Below, one piece after another: positions 18,301-25,500 of a stretch of 64,000 nucleotides of DNA. The DNA is from a virus. The DNA is taken from IMG/VR virus record IMGVR_UViG_3300030099_004448, positions 1 through 64,000 of that record. One strand, written 5' to 3'. Numbering within the stretch: position 1 is the stretch's first letter; each line of letters starts with the position of its first letter. The notes under the pieces were generated by a model, which was not told the DNA's origin, ran no database searches, and saw nothing but the letters and a program-made list of their open reading frames with translations. The translations under genes were made by a program, and so were the position numbers.

Positions 18301-20935
18301 TCCAAATGCAGGTTCCTTTGAAGAGTTCCAGATTACAGTGGAAGAAGTTCAGACGGATAAGTTTGCTGGATTCTATCCTGGTCAGTTTATCCTCTTTGAT
18401 GATTTCTCATCACAATTCAATGGATTCAGGAAGAAGTTTACTCTAACTCAAACTGAGAACGGAGTTACGGACATCGTAAGTCTTAAGAAACTAGATGGTT
18501 CTGATCTGGTTCTTGAAAATAATCTATTCATCTATGTTAACGATATTCTTCAAGAACCTAGAAAGGCATACAACTTCCGTGGATCTAGAGTTATCTTCAC
18601 TGAGGCTCCAAAACCAAACTCAACATGTACTGTCATGTTCTATAGAGGATCCAGTCTTGATGTTGAAACTGTAATCCCACCAGAAAGCATTAAGAGAGGT
18701 GATGGTGTTATTATTGCAGAGAACAGAAACGATCCTTTTGATAGAGACCAATTTGAAAGAATTGTTAAAGATATTAAAGCATCTGACGAATTCGATACAT
18801 TCTCTTACGCAAGTGTTGGTATTGATACTAATCCTGATAATGTTAGACCTTTGACCTGGAAAAAACAAGAGTTTGATAGAATTATTAATGGTTCTATCAT
18901 TTCTAAATCTAGACCAGGACTTTCTGGAAGAGTCATTCCAAATGCAAGAGTAATTAATGATGTAAAACTTACTGACACTGAAGTTTATGTTGACAACGCA
19001 TTCCCAATCTTCAGTGAACTTGACACAATTTCAGAAGATGATAGAAATATTTTTATAGTAGAAGATAGAACAACTCAAGTAGCAATCGCAACTGCAGTTG
19101 TTTCCAGTGCTTCAACTATCAGTTCTTTTGTTATTAATGATGCTGGTGTAGGATACGCTTATACTGATAGTCCAATTATTAATATTTCTTCTACTGCGAT
19201 TAAATCAAAAGACCCAATCAATGATTGGAAGACAACTTCTGGAATTGGTTCTACCACTATTACGTTTAACTCCATTGAAAAGGGCAATGTATCGATTATA
19301 GTTGGTAGTGGATCCAGATATGCATTTAGTGCTGGTTCTGACGTTTGGTTTGATAATACTCTTGGATTTGGTCATACAATCACTTTCAACTCAGTTGCAG
19401 TTGGTGGAACTAATGTTTACATGGTTGTTGGTCAATATGGTTATATTAGAAGATCTATTGGTTATGGTCAAACCATTGATACTTCCTGGACTACCATGGC
19501 ACTCAAGGAAGATAGATCAATACCCGCTCAGGGAATTGTAAACATTGTTAATAGTACATATGGAGAATCTGGTCAATCTTTCAATGATGTAGTTTATTCT
19601 CCTTTCTTGAATAAGTGGGCTGCAGTAGGAACTGCTGGATCCATCTTCAGTGCAACTGGACTTTCGACTGATAGATTTATAAGTGTAACTTCTAACTCCA
19701 TTCAGAGTATTAACAGCGTTGTTGCAACTGGTGAAGGTATTATTGCAGTTGGAAACAATGGAACTGTATTGACTTCTCCCAATGGTCAAATTTATTCATC
19801 TCTAGGAATCGCAGGATTGGCTGGATTTAATCTGAATAAGATTATTTACTCCAATGGTAAATATGTAATTTGTGGATCTGGTGGTGTTATTGCTACAGGT
19901 GATAAATTCTCGACGATCACAAAAGTTGCAACGAACTTAACTACGGAGATTGTCAGTGTTGATTATCAAGATATCTATGTTGCAATTGATGTAAATGGTG
20001 ATCTATATTATTCATTCGATGCATCAACTTGGATTCAAAGAGACGTTGCAAATGTTGGATCAAACACTTTGAAAGATCTTTCTTTTGCACCAGAATATGG
20101 TGTGGATGGTAGATACATTGTAGTTGGTTCTGGTTCTACAGTCATAATTTCTGATCAGGTGTTCAATAGAGCAACTGGAGAAACATCCCAGACTAGTGGA
20201 ATTATAACTTCTATTACTGTTACCAATGGTGGATTTGGTTATTCTCAAGATAACCCACCAGCTGTATTGGTTGAAAGTCCACGTATTAAGAAAGAGAAAA
20301 TTGATTCCATTAAAGCAGTTGGTGATTTTGGTACAATTATTGGAATTAATACATTCGGCGCAGGAACCGTTGGATTTGGAACCACGACGCCTAAGATGGA
20401 ATTTGTTCTCAAGTCTGAAACTTATGACAATAGTGCTCTTGGAATTGGTTATTCTTCACTGAATACCTTCGGTGTATCTTATTCTCAACTTTCTAAGGGT
20501 GATTATTTTGTAATTCAGAATAGTAACGTCGCAATTGGACGTACATTAGTTGGAATTACTACGCTGGATGGATTAAATGGAATGGCTAATTATCCAGATT
20601 CTATTGTCGGTATCATGCGTACCGAACAAGGATTCATTGATGGTGTCTATCGAGTTGAACACGTAACAACCGCCCAGGCGGGTATTGTTACTGTAACATG
20701 CAACTTTAACAGCAACGATGCTTCTGTTGCTGGTGAATCTATCCAAGTTTACAAAAGAGGTGCTGACGTTAGTGGAGTCAATACCAATGGATTCTATGGA
20801 CACTATAGTTGGGGTAAAATCTACGACTTTAGAAATAGAATTTTAGGAAAACCCCAGTCATTTACAGTTGATAGAGACCAAGGAATTGTTGGATTGGAGA
20901 CTGCTCCATTCGTTTACAGATCTAGGTCAATTTAA
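6302..20935 (+). CDS. 7: Giant gp7-like baseplate wedge protein, 4877 aa
   Basis: Baseplate wedge initiator homologue nearly five times the length of T4 gp7 (1032). Residues about 17-225 (DFLLQDSPTFTSF, then DFYKSKGTDTSYKILFKLLF) match the C-terminal half of T4 gp7. The next piece of that T4 region (SYSIKSQLSYDKWKEPVRSL, then HPSGF) appears only near residues 2365-2430. Between them lie about 2,100 inserted residues of beta modules, including a YHYH-like domain (about 1223-1345; GFAYDGNPIYGPYGY). After residue 2430 come a helical repeat module shared with the long fibre (about 2538-3030), GxGY repeats, a propeller-like region (about 3597-3877) and a second, BNR-like one (about 4310-4620). The frame is open throughout. 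It sits between gp6 and gp8 as gp7 does in T4. Core identity is good; the extra domains probably decorate the baseplate rim or bind host glycans. Confidence 0.85.
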   Translation: MTEKRVSINEIIESLIPDFLLQDSPTFTSFLKQYYKSLDYRGGAADLAVNLKGYKNIEEFTTQNLIPFTVLQQQLTILTDTISVVSTEGWPDKNGLLKIDNEIIHYKTKTATTFEGCSRGFSGIDSIKSADNSEFLSFSSTTTDSHSAGVLVYNLSNLFLREFFIKFKSEFLPGFENRDFFEGIDIQNILTRAKDFYKSKGTDTSYKILFKLLFGEDIEIIKPQDFTLIPSDNNYFITKNVLLEKVSGGDPLLIKGSPLFQDISGIGTVSSSIYNIEYRPIDGKDFYEVSLDSADFNNLFEASGKTKLLEDVPAGSDTILVDSTVGFSKAGNVHIKPKGSDFYINVSYTDKTVNQFLGCQGINAELEVNSSIVEDKFAYSYIGFGQTSKVDFLLTNVVDSVDFSNTSNLKVDDLVTLSGFGKDLRDFREFNSWFYNIPTDHSINTVNQVSSNSYRVTLFDTIIFYIGENVSLSDKFDKTSNGTIVDIVYPSASETKKYAQEVVVQITTPNHTITDSVILSKKVTKGSHYTSQYDYISKIPTGVQNTYITPDEKNFYVASTGLPNYQIFATDTRKDLTVVGVNTTEIIDSTNHGFYDGENVYFIPTNSSAIGVDTGFYFVSYISDDKLSLSFSKADSFGNKHVSFTPSGGSVGQLFRASYENKEIQNQKLFKKFSLKEEKTFFDDKNRRSTDNKYIGMLGNGAEILSPTLFDENVYYGRLTDIEVTNSGEDYDVINPPELEVVDSQGSGCKAHVNVSGSVQEIKVLKAGVGYATKPEISIKGGNGTGCVLESNLVKTRTVLQFKPTQPGIDIAANTINFGANHNLQIGEEVIYNSNKNSNIGGLVGDAHYYVSTPTAQIVKLHSTPQDATSGINTISITGISSGFHSIESLTVKNTISTVYVKEKGEGYSNRAVKIPSENTFGNTAGINTYDSYIYARRHGFNNGDIVHYFTSDTPLSGMSTTSDYYITVLNANQFRVSVAGTIEPTSNYTEGNYVNFTDIGVGTHTFAYPKITITINATSEQGDIDIVVPELEAKILGSIDDVFVEDGGVSYGCTSQLNYHRRPDVRTKQISSRALIAPIIVDGTIVDVKIINKGHGYRLDSDIIVTGDGNFADLVPTVEDGKITSVRVLNGGVGYNNANTVLTVEARGRDAKFLGNVTNWKVNQVEKLKDQFSDEDDGFLLPSRNESLGLQFVNFFVPKKLRVQLSDNFTQNNVETPNDKVHSPIIGFAYDGNPIYGPYGYQNPLGGGIKQLQAGYEVLVDNTPGIRPTSSKFIAGFFVNDYVYTGTGDLDESNGRYCKTPEYPDGVYAYFVSQTTDQSGKSEPTFPYLIGPYFHSQPIEENFLPSINQDVDFTDHGLTRNVSQYYITSNNSKYRPIDKVDEKFKQEFRVSEIRTSGIQDTAVFSPGDNYKTGDTLVIKNRGESGSGANIAVSKIKGKTVSSFSVNETVTSGVVFDLKKSDTIECKLTDPHEILNNEIINISGISTTSSKSIEGNRSVSIRNKTTKLTADMISATGVTTTIYVNDISGFRVEDMIGIGTEVCRIIRIDPKNNSFDINRLQYPGIHTAFNDNHLISLKPTVFEIKIGPDEIPNDYVYTNEVTYFDPKVTVGTGTTGSVRSILGVGGTIVEYRTVPNSAIYIPEHKFFTGQELKYHVGLAGTSLYINNVGSGVSIPLTDGQTVYAVNLGKDHVGISTIGFTSTTGIGTQLNAAEFVNFDSSFPLVGAAHSLSTTNLEITGTIERYSASVGTAVSHGLTSSDRITFSINNREVDSISVFYNPVIRKMITGPVSFGSSDISISDNTIDLSGEQIEQGEKVVYKATTPATGLSNDKIYYVLKTDKDKIKLTEKFSDIDKNIVIDIDSVGGADHELYRINPPLRFIKNDTISFDVSDVSLSEMDLEFYEDPDFTRRLELIGNSEDGFAIERTNKPGETDAKVEIKTTNSLIPSALYYTLIPKGPTDVRKNQISRDLEVVGSNKIDIVPHSLNTDYLVTVSDNSTFLFNLLRKPSDSEKSSYNSANTTVTYTTTSKTADGPIDKLRINFAGVGYDRLPIIESIKTVNGKNANIKLISDDIGKVEKYARVKDGFDYPTDPTLSPLLSTPSVVGIKDIRTIDYIGITTGGRGYNQTPTLIVPDNTSIKLIPTLEGGSITKVDVAQNAIDFSEPLDIVTIHHSQGYDIDFFTINGSLITAELSNTDILTSGVTTAFPFDVGDEVYVEGCRLTADSDHLANFNSDVYGYKFFKVTGISTTNNTVTYDMTGIATGTFGVYEDGITLGYLVNKKQVPQFEMVLKDDVKYLSKEKVTGPTFVGRVMEGGWDNDLNQLRVGNSFGQLRDGDKLTGESSKVIGTIEYFSIFNLRSTLGVSRDKVGELDRSVGILNDFQQRISDNFYYQKFSYSIKSQLSYDKWKEPVRSLIHPSGFKEFSDFEFITQPTPQEVSVGIAKSADLKPIVVDSTSSLLVNVDKEVSFNDRIGFNMVYEEDLLPDGSTQKIYMDGGIPIKSYILSKTNKVIKIDNIDDQFDGTSVQQLDGTYADASDLLDLNRQFLIDEVLAKVNYNYVAFSTSASYDEAAFKAKTGRLVDAVSSDLKYNANSHTVSVASSYWSGGNSIGINTTETIYGFNYLRFLGQYVVNNQTPPTYYQTGTPQLFNLSVLQDPANDYFVLNHDARDLIVENKREILDKALASVAVPYPTFIIPGSTANEEQNRYAIGYKLVKENTQQIINESYNASVAQYTGIATQETKARNVLARFVDAVATDLFTGGNRYARQEALYYFDGPIPDNDKLVIKAEETNYLFNQAKEKMRLAVRNGLGVTYAASEGPPIYGVGTTVGNNELNTCQDVQNTIITLSAVVTGPIGIATLTSLPAENVGTYSTGVAKCFRDLKFIVDGVAQDIAYDSNQHTIRNTKFYFDAQGNQKTDGLVYEEAESIYIFRTAMDYMKKAVRNELYYTDDTIVPLNLPGVGASAYTASIQTDIESLVGILTVAIGNSSLASIPTVGFGTGDCANVRQSLRTYVGIATNIIGIGTDYGPGTVTYPSLSKGGIIVGLSSFKLKSDGQPLFKKTFDSSDTSIVNTVDNILTFANHNFQSGQEMVYNPLGGTRIGIATTSYATGDKDIIMEVDNISGSGVKNNGIGQPVTVTGVATVLVPAGPNTQLFNDVVGTGATNGEGVVVDVIVTYDPSSGVAISTAGSLVKAGKGFGVGEVVTIGGTFFNGSSPANDYTFTVTAVGPSGIQTEANNTYTNVPGVSVVGTGASFTITRNNTGQILDVTVSKGGSGYTNTGIVTISGANLGGAAPGDNITFIPSVLGRNTLPNTVFVLKQSDSEFKLSGLSTALPFDITSVGLGTATIQLKDPNPNTSIAIDGIVQNQLRRKNLEITLGSAVGLSTNLIQVAVGINSLVTDDIINIDNEYILVKSVGTAGTDILEVERNYLGTVGAAYTVGAATTIMSGDYNIVGDTIFFTTPPYGKIGPVGLETGSTFNGRAFSRRFDPDKTEDQNVVFDDISLAFTGIAATEFTLKVQGDTTTAAYNDVNKGTDINNNPFVFINNVFQRPRQDFTVDGSSANVLRFLTGTPSAGRISKVAITTGFGYQTPLAASGIASVGNGISGVTTSISTVAEDGQALTFSADGTKFLVGDKTGDPDAIFVGTLSTAWAIDSVSGITSVSFNHDGGIHGMVFNDDGTELWFTGTSNDSIKKITLATPYDYTTNVGTSTNTVSSADLSAIQDPVVSGPISPRGLGISSTGSYVYVLELNGIVQVKLDTPWDLDSYNVGLSTYVQVDGSNGVTEFAGGPTLDNPRGITFAHNDTYMYLVDLTLDAVLEYKLSTPGDVRTASYVRSQSAPNNPTDCFFGDNKFFVLQEESLSTLDYTGQPGTIYDVKLTGSGRGYQFKPGVSIASSIVGTAASITTVLGAGGTVTSFIVSEVGAGYSASSPVSLLVTQPTGYSNMDLHYAGVSTGIGIEATAKVKIGVGSSIVDFEIDDHGRAYKVGDKLIVPGLIQDPNAGSFEEFQITVEEVQTDKFAGFYPGQFILFDDFSSQFNGFRKKFTLTQTENGVTDIVSLKKLDGSDLVLENNLFIYVNDILQEPRKAYNFRGSRVIFTEAPKPNSTCTVMFYRGSSLDVETVIPPESIKRGDGVIIAENRNDPFDRDQFERIVKDIKASDEFDTFSYASVGIDTNPDNVRPLTWKKQEFDRIINGSIISKSRPGLSGRVIPNARVINDVKLTDTEVYVDNAFPIFSELDTISEDDRNIFIVEDRTTQVAIATAVVSSASTISSFVINDAGVGYAYTDSPIINISSTAIKSKDPINDWKTTSGIGSTTITFNSIEKGNVSIIVGSGSRYAFSAGSDVWFDNTLGFGHTITFNSVAVGGTNVYMVVGQYGYIRRSIGYGQTIDTSWTTMALKEDRSIPAQGIVNIVNSTYGESGQSFNDVVYSPFLNKWAAVGTAGSIFSATGLSTDRFISVTSNSIQSINSVVATGEGIIAVGNNGTVLTSPNGQIYSSLGIAGLAGFNLNKIIYSNGKYVICGSGGVIATGDKFSTITKVATNLTTEIVSVDYQDIYVAIDVNGDLYYSFDASTWIQRDVANVGSNTLKDLSFAPEYGVDGRYIVVGSGSTVIISDQVFNRATGETSQTSGIITSITVTNGGFGYSQDNPPAVLVESPRIKKEKIDSIKAVGDFGTIIGINTFGAGTVGFGTTTPKMEFVLKSETYDNSALGIGYSSLNTFGVSYSQLSKGDYFVIQNSNVAIGRTLVGITTLDGLNGMANYPDSIVGIMRTEQGFIDGVYRVEHVTTAQAGIVTVTCNFNSNDASVAGESIQVYKRGADVSGVNTNGFYGHYSWGKIYDFRNRILGKPQSFTVDRDQGIVGLETAPFVYRSRSI
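13913..15390 (+). repeat. Module in the gp7-like gene shared with the long fibre
   Basis: Encodes about 490 residues that parallel 39672-41244 of the fibre gene in order and wording. Matches are IDEVLAKVNYNY with VDEVVGKVEFNY, QYVVNNQTPPTYY with QYVVNNQTPPTFY, KFYFDAQGNQKTDGLVYEE with KFYFDGAGNPKTDGLVAEE, and GDCANVRQSLRTYVGIAT with ADCADVRQSIYNYVGIVT. Inside it, a unit with the pattern DAV-x-x-D...NxxxRxxxxYFD recurs about three times. Confidence 0.75.
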
Positions 20936-20938
20936 TTC

Positions 20939-20946
20939 AATAAATA
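20939..20946 (+). promoter_or_regulatory. T4-type late promoter AATAAATA upstream of gp8
   Basis: Matches NATAAATA in the 41-base gap between the gp7-like gene and gp8, 31 bases before the gp8 ATG. No matching hairpin arm follows it. A purine-rich AGAAGGA lies between promoter and start but is further from the ATG than a usual ribosome binding site. Confidence 0.6.
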
Positions 20947-20976
20947 CTAAGAAGGAAACCCCCTGTTTGTTCTAAA

Positions 20977-22572
20977 ATGCCTGCAATTATATCGGATCAA
21001 TTTAGGATTCTTAACGCCGAGAATTTCGTAAAGAACATCACCGGCGCTGCGAGTACTACTGATAAGTATTATACGTTCATTGGTATGCCCAATGCCTTGG
21101 AACCGCAGGCAGGTGGCACATCAGATTGGCCAACTAATACTCCATCTCCATTAGATGGATTTAAAGAAGAAAACGAAATCAAGCAATCAATTATTGCAAT
21201 GAAACAAATTACGTCGCAAGACGTAAGAAGACTTTGTAGAAAGATTGAATGGGTTTCGGGTACAACATATGAAATGTATAGACACGATTACAGTGTCTAT
21301 AATAGAACTCCAGTTAATGAAGCAACTTCATTATATCAATCAAATTATTATGTTATTAACGATGATTTGAGAGTTTATATTTGTCTGCAGAATGGCACTG
21401 ATCCAGAAAATCCTGCAGGAAAACCATCATACGATGTACCCAATTTCATCGATTTAGAACCAAGAGCTGCAGGTACTTCTGGTGACGGTTATATTTGGAA
21501 ATATTTGTTTACTATCAAACCATCCGAAATTGTAAAGTTCGACTCTATCGAATATATTCCAGTTCCTGAGAATTGGGGTAGTTCCACTGAAACTGCATCT
21601 ACTAAGAATAATGCAGTTGACGGTAAAGTGGAAACAATTATTATTGATAATAGAGGTTCCAACTATCAGCCAATTTCCACATCTTTCTCAAACGTACCAA
21701 TCTTAGGTGATGGTACTGGAGGAAAAGCAACTATTACTATCGATTCCTTTGGAAAGGTTTCTGAAGTATTTGTAACTGATGGTGGTAAAGATTACACTTA
21801 TGGAACCATTCAGTTTTATCCTGGTGCTCCAGAATCAAATGCTGGAGAATCACTTGCTAACTTAGCAAATACAGGAATTGGAACAACTTCATTTGCACAA
21901 TTTAGCGTAATCATGCCACCGAAGGGAGGTCATGGTCATGATGTTTATAGAGAACTGGGTGCATATAGAGTTCTTCTCTTTTCGAGATATGAGACGATTG
22001 AAACTAATCCAGATATCATTCTCGGGAATGACTTTGCTAGAGTTGGTATTTTGAAAAATCCAACTATTCCAAATAGCAATACTGAGATATTAAGTCAAAA
22101 TATGGTTAGTGGTCTTGGTGCCCTTAAGTTATCTGGTGTCACTACAGCAACGACATATGCCGTTGATTCTGTTATTAAACAGACTGTTGGTCTTGGATCT
22201 ACTGCTATTGGATTTGTTGCTTCTTGGGATAAAACAACTGGTGTTCTTAAGTACTATCAACCAACAGGTCTAGCGTCAAGTGAATCTGGATTCAAAATTA
22301 TTCCATTCACTTCATCACCAGAACCAGGTTATGGTGTAACAATTAATTGTAATTCCATCGTAGGACCGGCTCTATCGATTGATACTGCATTCCAAGGTAT
22401 TACTACCTCAATAAATAATAAGATATACCAATTAGGTCTAGACTTTGTAGCTGGTATTGGATCTGCAGAATTTAATAAAAAGTCTGGTGAACTAATCTAC
22501 ATAGATAACAGGGCCCCAATCCCTAGATCCGCTAGCCAAAAAGAAGATATCAAAGTTGTACTGGAGTTCTAA
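20977..22572 (+). CDS. 8: Baseplate wedge protein gp8
   Basis: A wedge subunit binding gp7 and gp10 in T4. Two stretches match T4 gp8 closely: GDGYIWKYLFTIKPS from residue 169 (T4 GDGYVWEYLFEIPPD), and near the C-terminus LIYIDNRAPIPRS followed by IKVVLEF (T4 MIYMENRPPI, then INILFTF). The N-terminus SDQFRILNAENFVKNI also fits. At 531 residues it is longer than T4 gp8 (334). The extra part lies around residues 210-480 and includes a GxxY-type beta repeat (IIIDNRGSNYQP, then VFVTDGGKDYTYG). It has its own late promoter and is followed 6 bases later by the next structural gene. Confidence 0.88.
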   Translation: MPAIISDQFRILNAENFVKNITGAASTTDKYYTFIGMPNALEPQAGGTSDWPTNTPSPLDGFKEENEIKQSIIAMKQITSQDVRRLCRKIEWVSGTTYEMYRHDYSVYNRTPVNEATSLYQSNYYVINDDLRVYICLQNGTDPENPAGKPSYDVPNFIDLEPRAAGTSGDGYIWKYLFTIKPSEIVKFDSIEYIPVPENWGSSTETASTKNNAVDGKVETIIIDNRGSNYQPISTSFSNVPILGDGTGGKATITIDSFGKVSEVFVTDGGKDYTYGTIQFYPGAPESNAGESLANLANTGIGTTSFAQFSVIMPPKGGHGHDVYRELGAYRVLLFSRYETIETNPDIILGNDFARVGILKNPTIPNSNTEILSQNMVSGLGALKLSGVTTATTYAVDSVIKQTVGLGSTAIGFVASWDKTTGVLKYYQPTGLASSESGFKIIPFTSSPEPGYGVTINCNSIVGPALSIDTAFQGITTSINNKIYQLGLDFVAGIGSAEFNKKSGELIYIDNRAPIPRSASQKEDIKVVLEF

Positions 22573-22578
22573 ATCAAC

Positions 22579-25500
22579 ATGGCACAGAATATCAATCTAA
22601 ACGCTTCTCCATACTTTGACGATTTTGATGCGTCAAATAGTTATCAGAGGGTTTTATTCAAGCCAGGAACTCCTATTCAGGCAAGAGAACTTACTACCCT
22701 ACAGTCAATTCTACAAGATCAAGTAGAACAGTTTGGTAAACACTTCTTTAAAGAAGGATCAGTCGTAATTCCTGGTCAAATTGCATATGACCCAGACTAT
22801 TTTTATGTTCAAATTGATGCAAACCACTTAGGAGTTCCAGTAGAAATTTATTTGGATGCTTTGGTTGGTCAAACAATCAAAGGCCAAATTAGTGGTGTCA
22901 AGGCAAAAGTTGTAAATTACATTACCTCAAATACATCTGAAAGAGGAAATGCAACTCTTTATGTAAAATATTCAACTGGCAGTGAGAATGATGAGGGTGT
23001 TAATGGAAATCAAAAAACCGTTTTTGATGCTGGTGAAAATCTTGTAGTTACTCAAGACGTAAAGTATTCACTATCTACTATTAGATCTGAGTCTACTTTT
23101 GCTACTACTCTTCTTACCGATTCAGTCGGCGAGGGTTCTGTTGCAAAAATTGCAGAAGGTGTCTATTTTATTAGAGGATTTTTTGTAAATGTTCCTGCTC
23201 AAGAAGTAATTCTTGATCAATATGGAGATACTCCTTCCTATAGGGTTGGTCTCTTTATAAATGAAGAAATTACGGTTGCATCTACAGAGAATCCAGATCT
23301 ATTTGATAATGCAAGAGGATTCTCAAACTTTGCTGCACCAGGTGCAGATAGACTAAAAATAACTACAACTCTAATTAAAAAGAGTTTAGATGATCTAAAT
23401 GATGAGGATTTTATTGAATTATTGAGAATTGAAAATGGTATAGTTCAAAAATTTGTAAAAGATAATCCATATAATATTCTTAATGATGAGTTAGCTAGAA
23501 GAACATATGATGAATCGGGTCACTATTATGTAACTCCTTTCTCGATTGAAGTAAAAGAATCTCTAAATGATCAAATTGGAAATGATGGTGTTTATTTGCC
23601 AAATCAACAAACACAATCTGGAATAACTCCTTCTGACGATTTTATATCTTTACAAATTTCCCCAGGTAAAGCATATGTTAGAGGATATGAAATAGAAACA
23701 ATTAGCACCACCTCTCTTGATGTACCTAAAGCCAGAACTACAGAATTAAAAGAAAATTCAAGTATTCCATTCACTCTGGGTAGACAATTTGAACTGAATA
23801 ATGTTCATGGTTCTCTACCAGTAGGATTCTCAACGTCAACAGTTTCATTACGTTCGGAAAGAACTGCAAGTGGGGGAACTGCAGCGGGTCTCGAAATTGG
23901 TGTTGCAAGAGTTTATGATTTAAAACTCAAAAATGCTGATTATCAAAATGATGCTACTCCATTCGTAGTATCATTATACGACGTACAGACTTATAATTAT
24001 ATCAATCTTAACTCTACCATTGATTTAACACTACCAGCTTATATCGAAGGTAAGAATAGTAGTGCTCATGGATACCTTGTAGAAGCAGTATCTGGAAGCA
24101 ACCAATTGAAATTGTATCAGGTATCTGGTACTTTTATTCCTAACGAACAGATTAAAATTAATGGTGAAGATGATTCCAGAACCATTAAAGATGTAAGAGA
24201 TTACAGCATGAATGATGTTAAACAACTTCATTCTAGCACCGCAGCATTCACTGCAGATGTTCTTCTGAACAGAGGTATTGCTATTGCTCCTCAAGGAGAT
24301 CAATTTAGTATTACTTCTGGTGGTGTAATTAAATCACCAAATCAAACATTTAGTGTAGGTATTCAAACGGGTGATATTGTTGCATATGCACAAGAAGGCG
24401 ATACTGTACCTACTTTTAACAAAGTAACTGCCGTGAGTGCATCTGCAAAAACAGTTACAGTAAGTGCTACTACATCGGTCACTGGAGTTTCTAATGGTGC
24501 TTTACCTGGTGGTACAATTACAGTAACTAATGTTTTAAAACTAGTTCCTCAGGAATTTAATCTTAATGAAGCATATCTCTATGCACCTCTTGAAGAAATC
24601 AATGTTTCTGATACTAACCTATCGGAGTCTAATATTGTAGTCAGAAAGGCATATGATGTTACCATCTCTGGTAATGGTTTAAATCAGACTCTTGAAACTG
24701 ATAACAGTATGACTCTGGAACCATTTGATGAGGAGGATTATAACCTTACTTATACTAGCACTGGTGCAATTGAAAGTCTTGATAATAGTAAGTTGACTGT
24801 AAATGGTAGAACTATTACGTTACAAGATCTTAGTGTGGCTAGTGGTTCTGCAAGATTAACAGTAACTTTCAAGAAGAAAGATCTTACTCCAAAGAGTAAA
24901 GTATATAATAGAAATGCCGTATTGATTGTAGATAAGTCTTCTAAGGAAGGTTCTGGTACTGCAACCACTTCATTCCAAGATGGTCTTACTTTTGGTAAAA
25001 TATTTGGAACTAGAGTTCAAGATAAACAAATTTCTCTTAATGTACCAGATGTTCAGGACGTTCTTGCTGTATTTGAGTCTAATGACGAGAATGAACCAGA
25101 ACTACCAAAACTCACACTAACCAACTTCAATGCTAATATTCTCAATACTATAAAAGGCGAGTATATTAGGGGTGAAACTAGTGGAGCGGTTGCTACAGTT
25201 GTTGTTAATAACGCAACAAATCAAGTAGATTTTGTTTATCTAAACGAGCAGTCTTTCCAGGTAGACGAAAAAGTAACTTTTGCAGAATCGCAAGTTACCG
25301 CAAATGTTTCTGCAATTTCTGTTGGTGATAGAGATATTCTTCCAAACTTTAGTTTGGTTCCAAATCAAAAACCACAATTCTGTGATTACTCTTTCCTAGA
25401 AAGAAACAGCGATAGTGCTCCGCCAACCAGAAAGTTAAAAATTATTTTTAATCACTATGTTCTAAATGCTGATGATCCTGGCGACTTCGTAACCGTAGAT

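Noticed and set aside
6302-20935. Assembly error or fused genes as the cause of the 4877-codon frame
   Set aside because: The frame is open throughout, the gp7-like halves are in order, and the repeat modules differ from each other in sequence, so a simple misjoin or collapsed repeat is unlikely.
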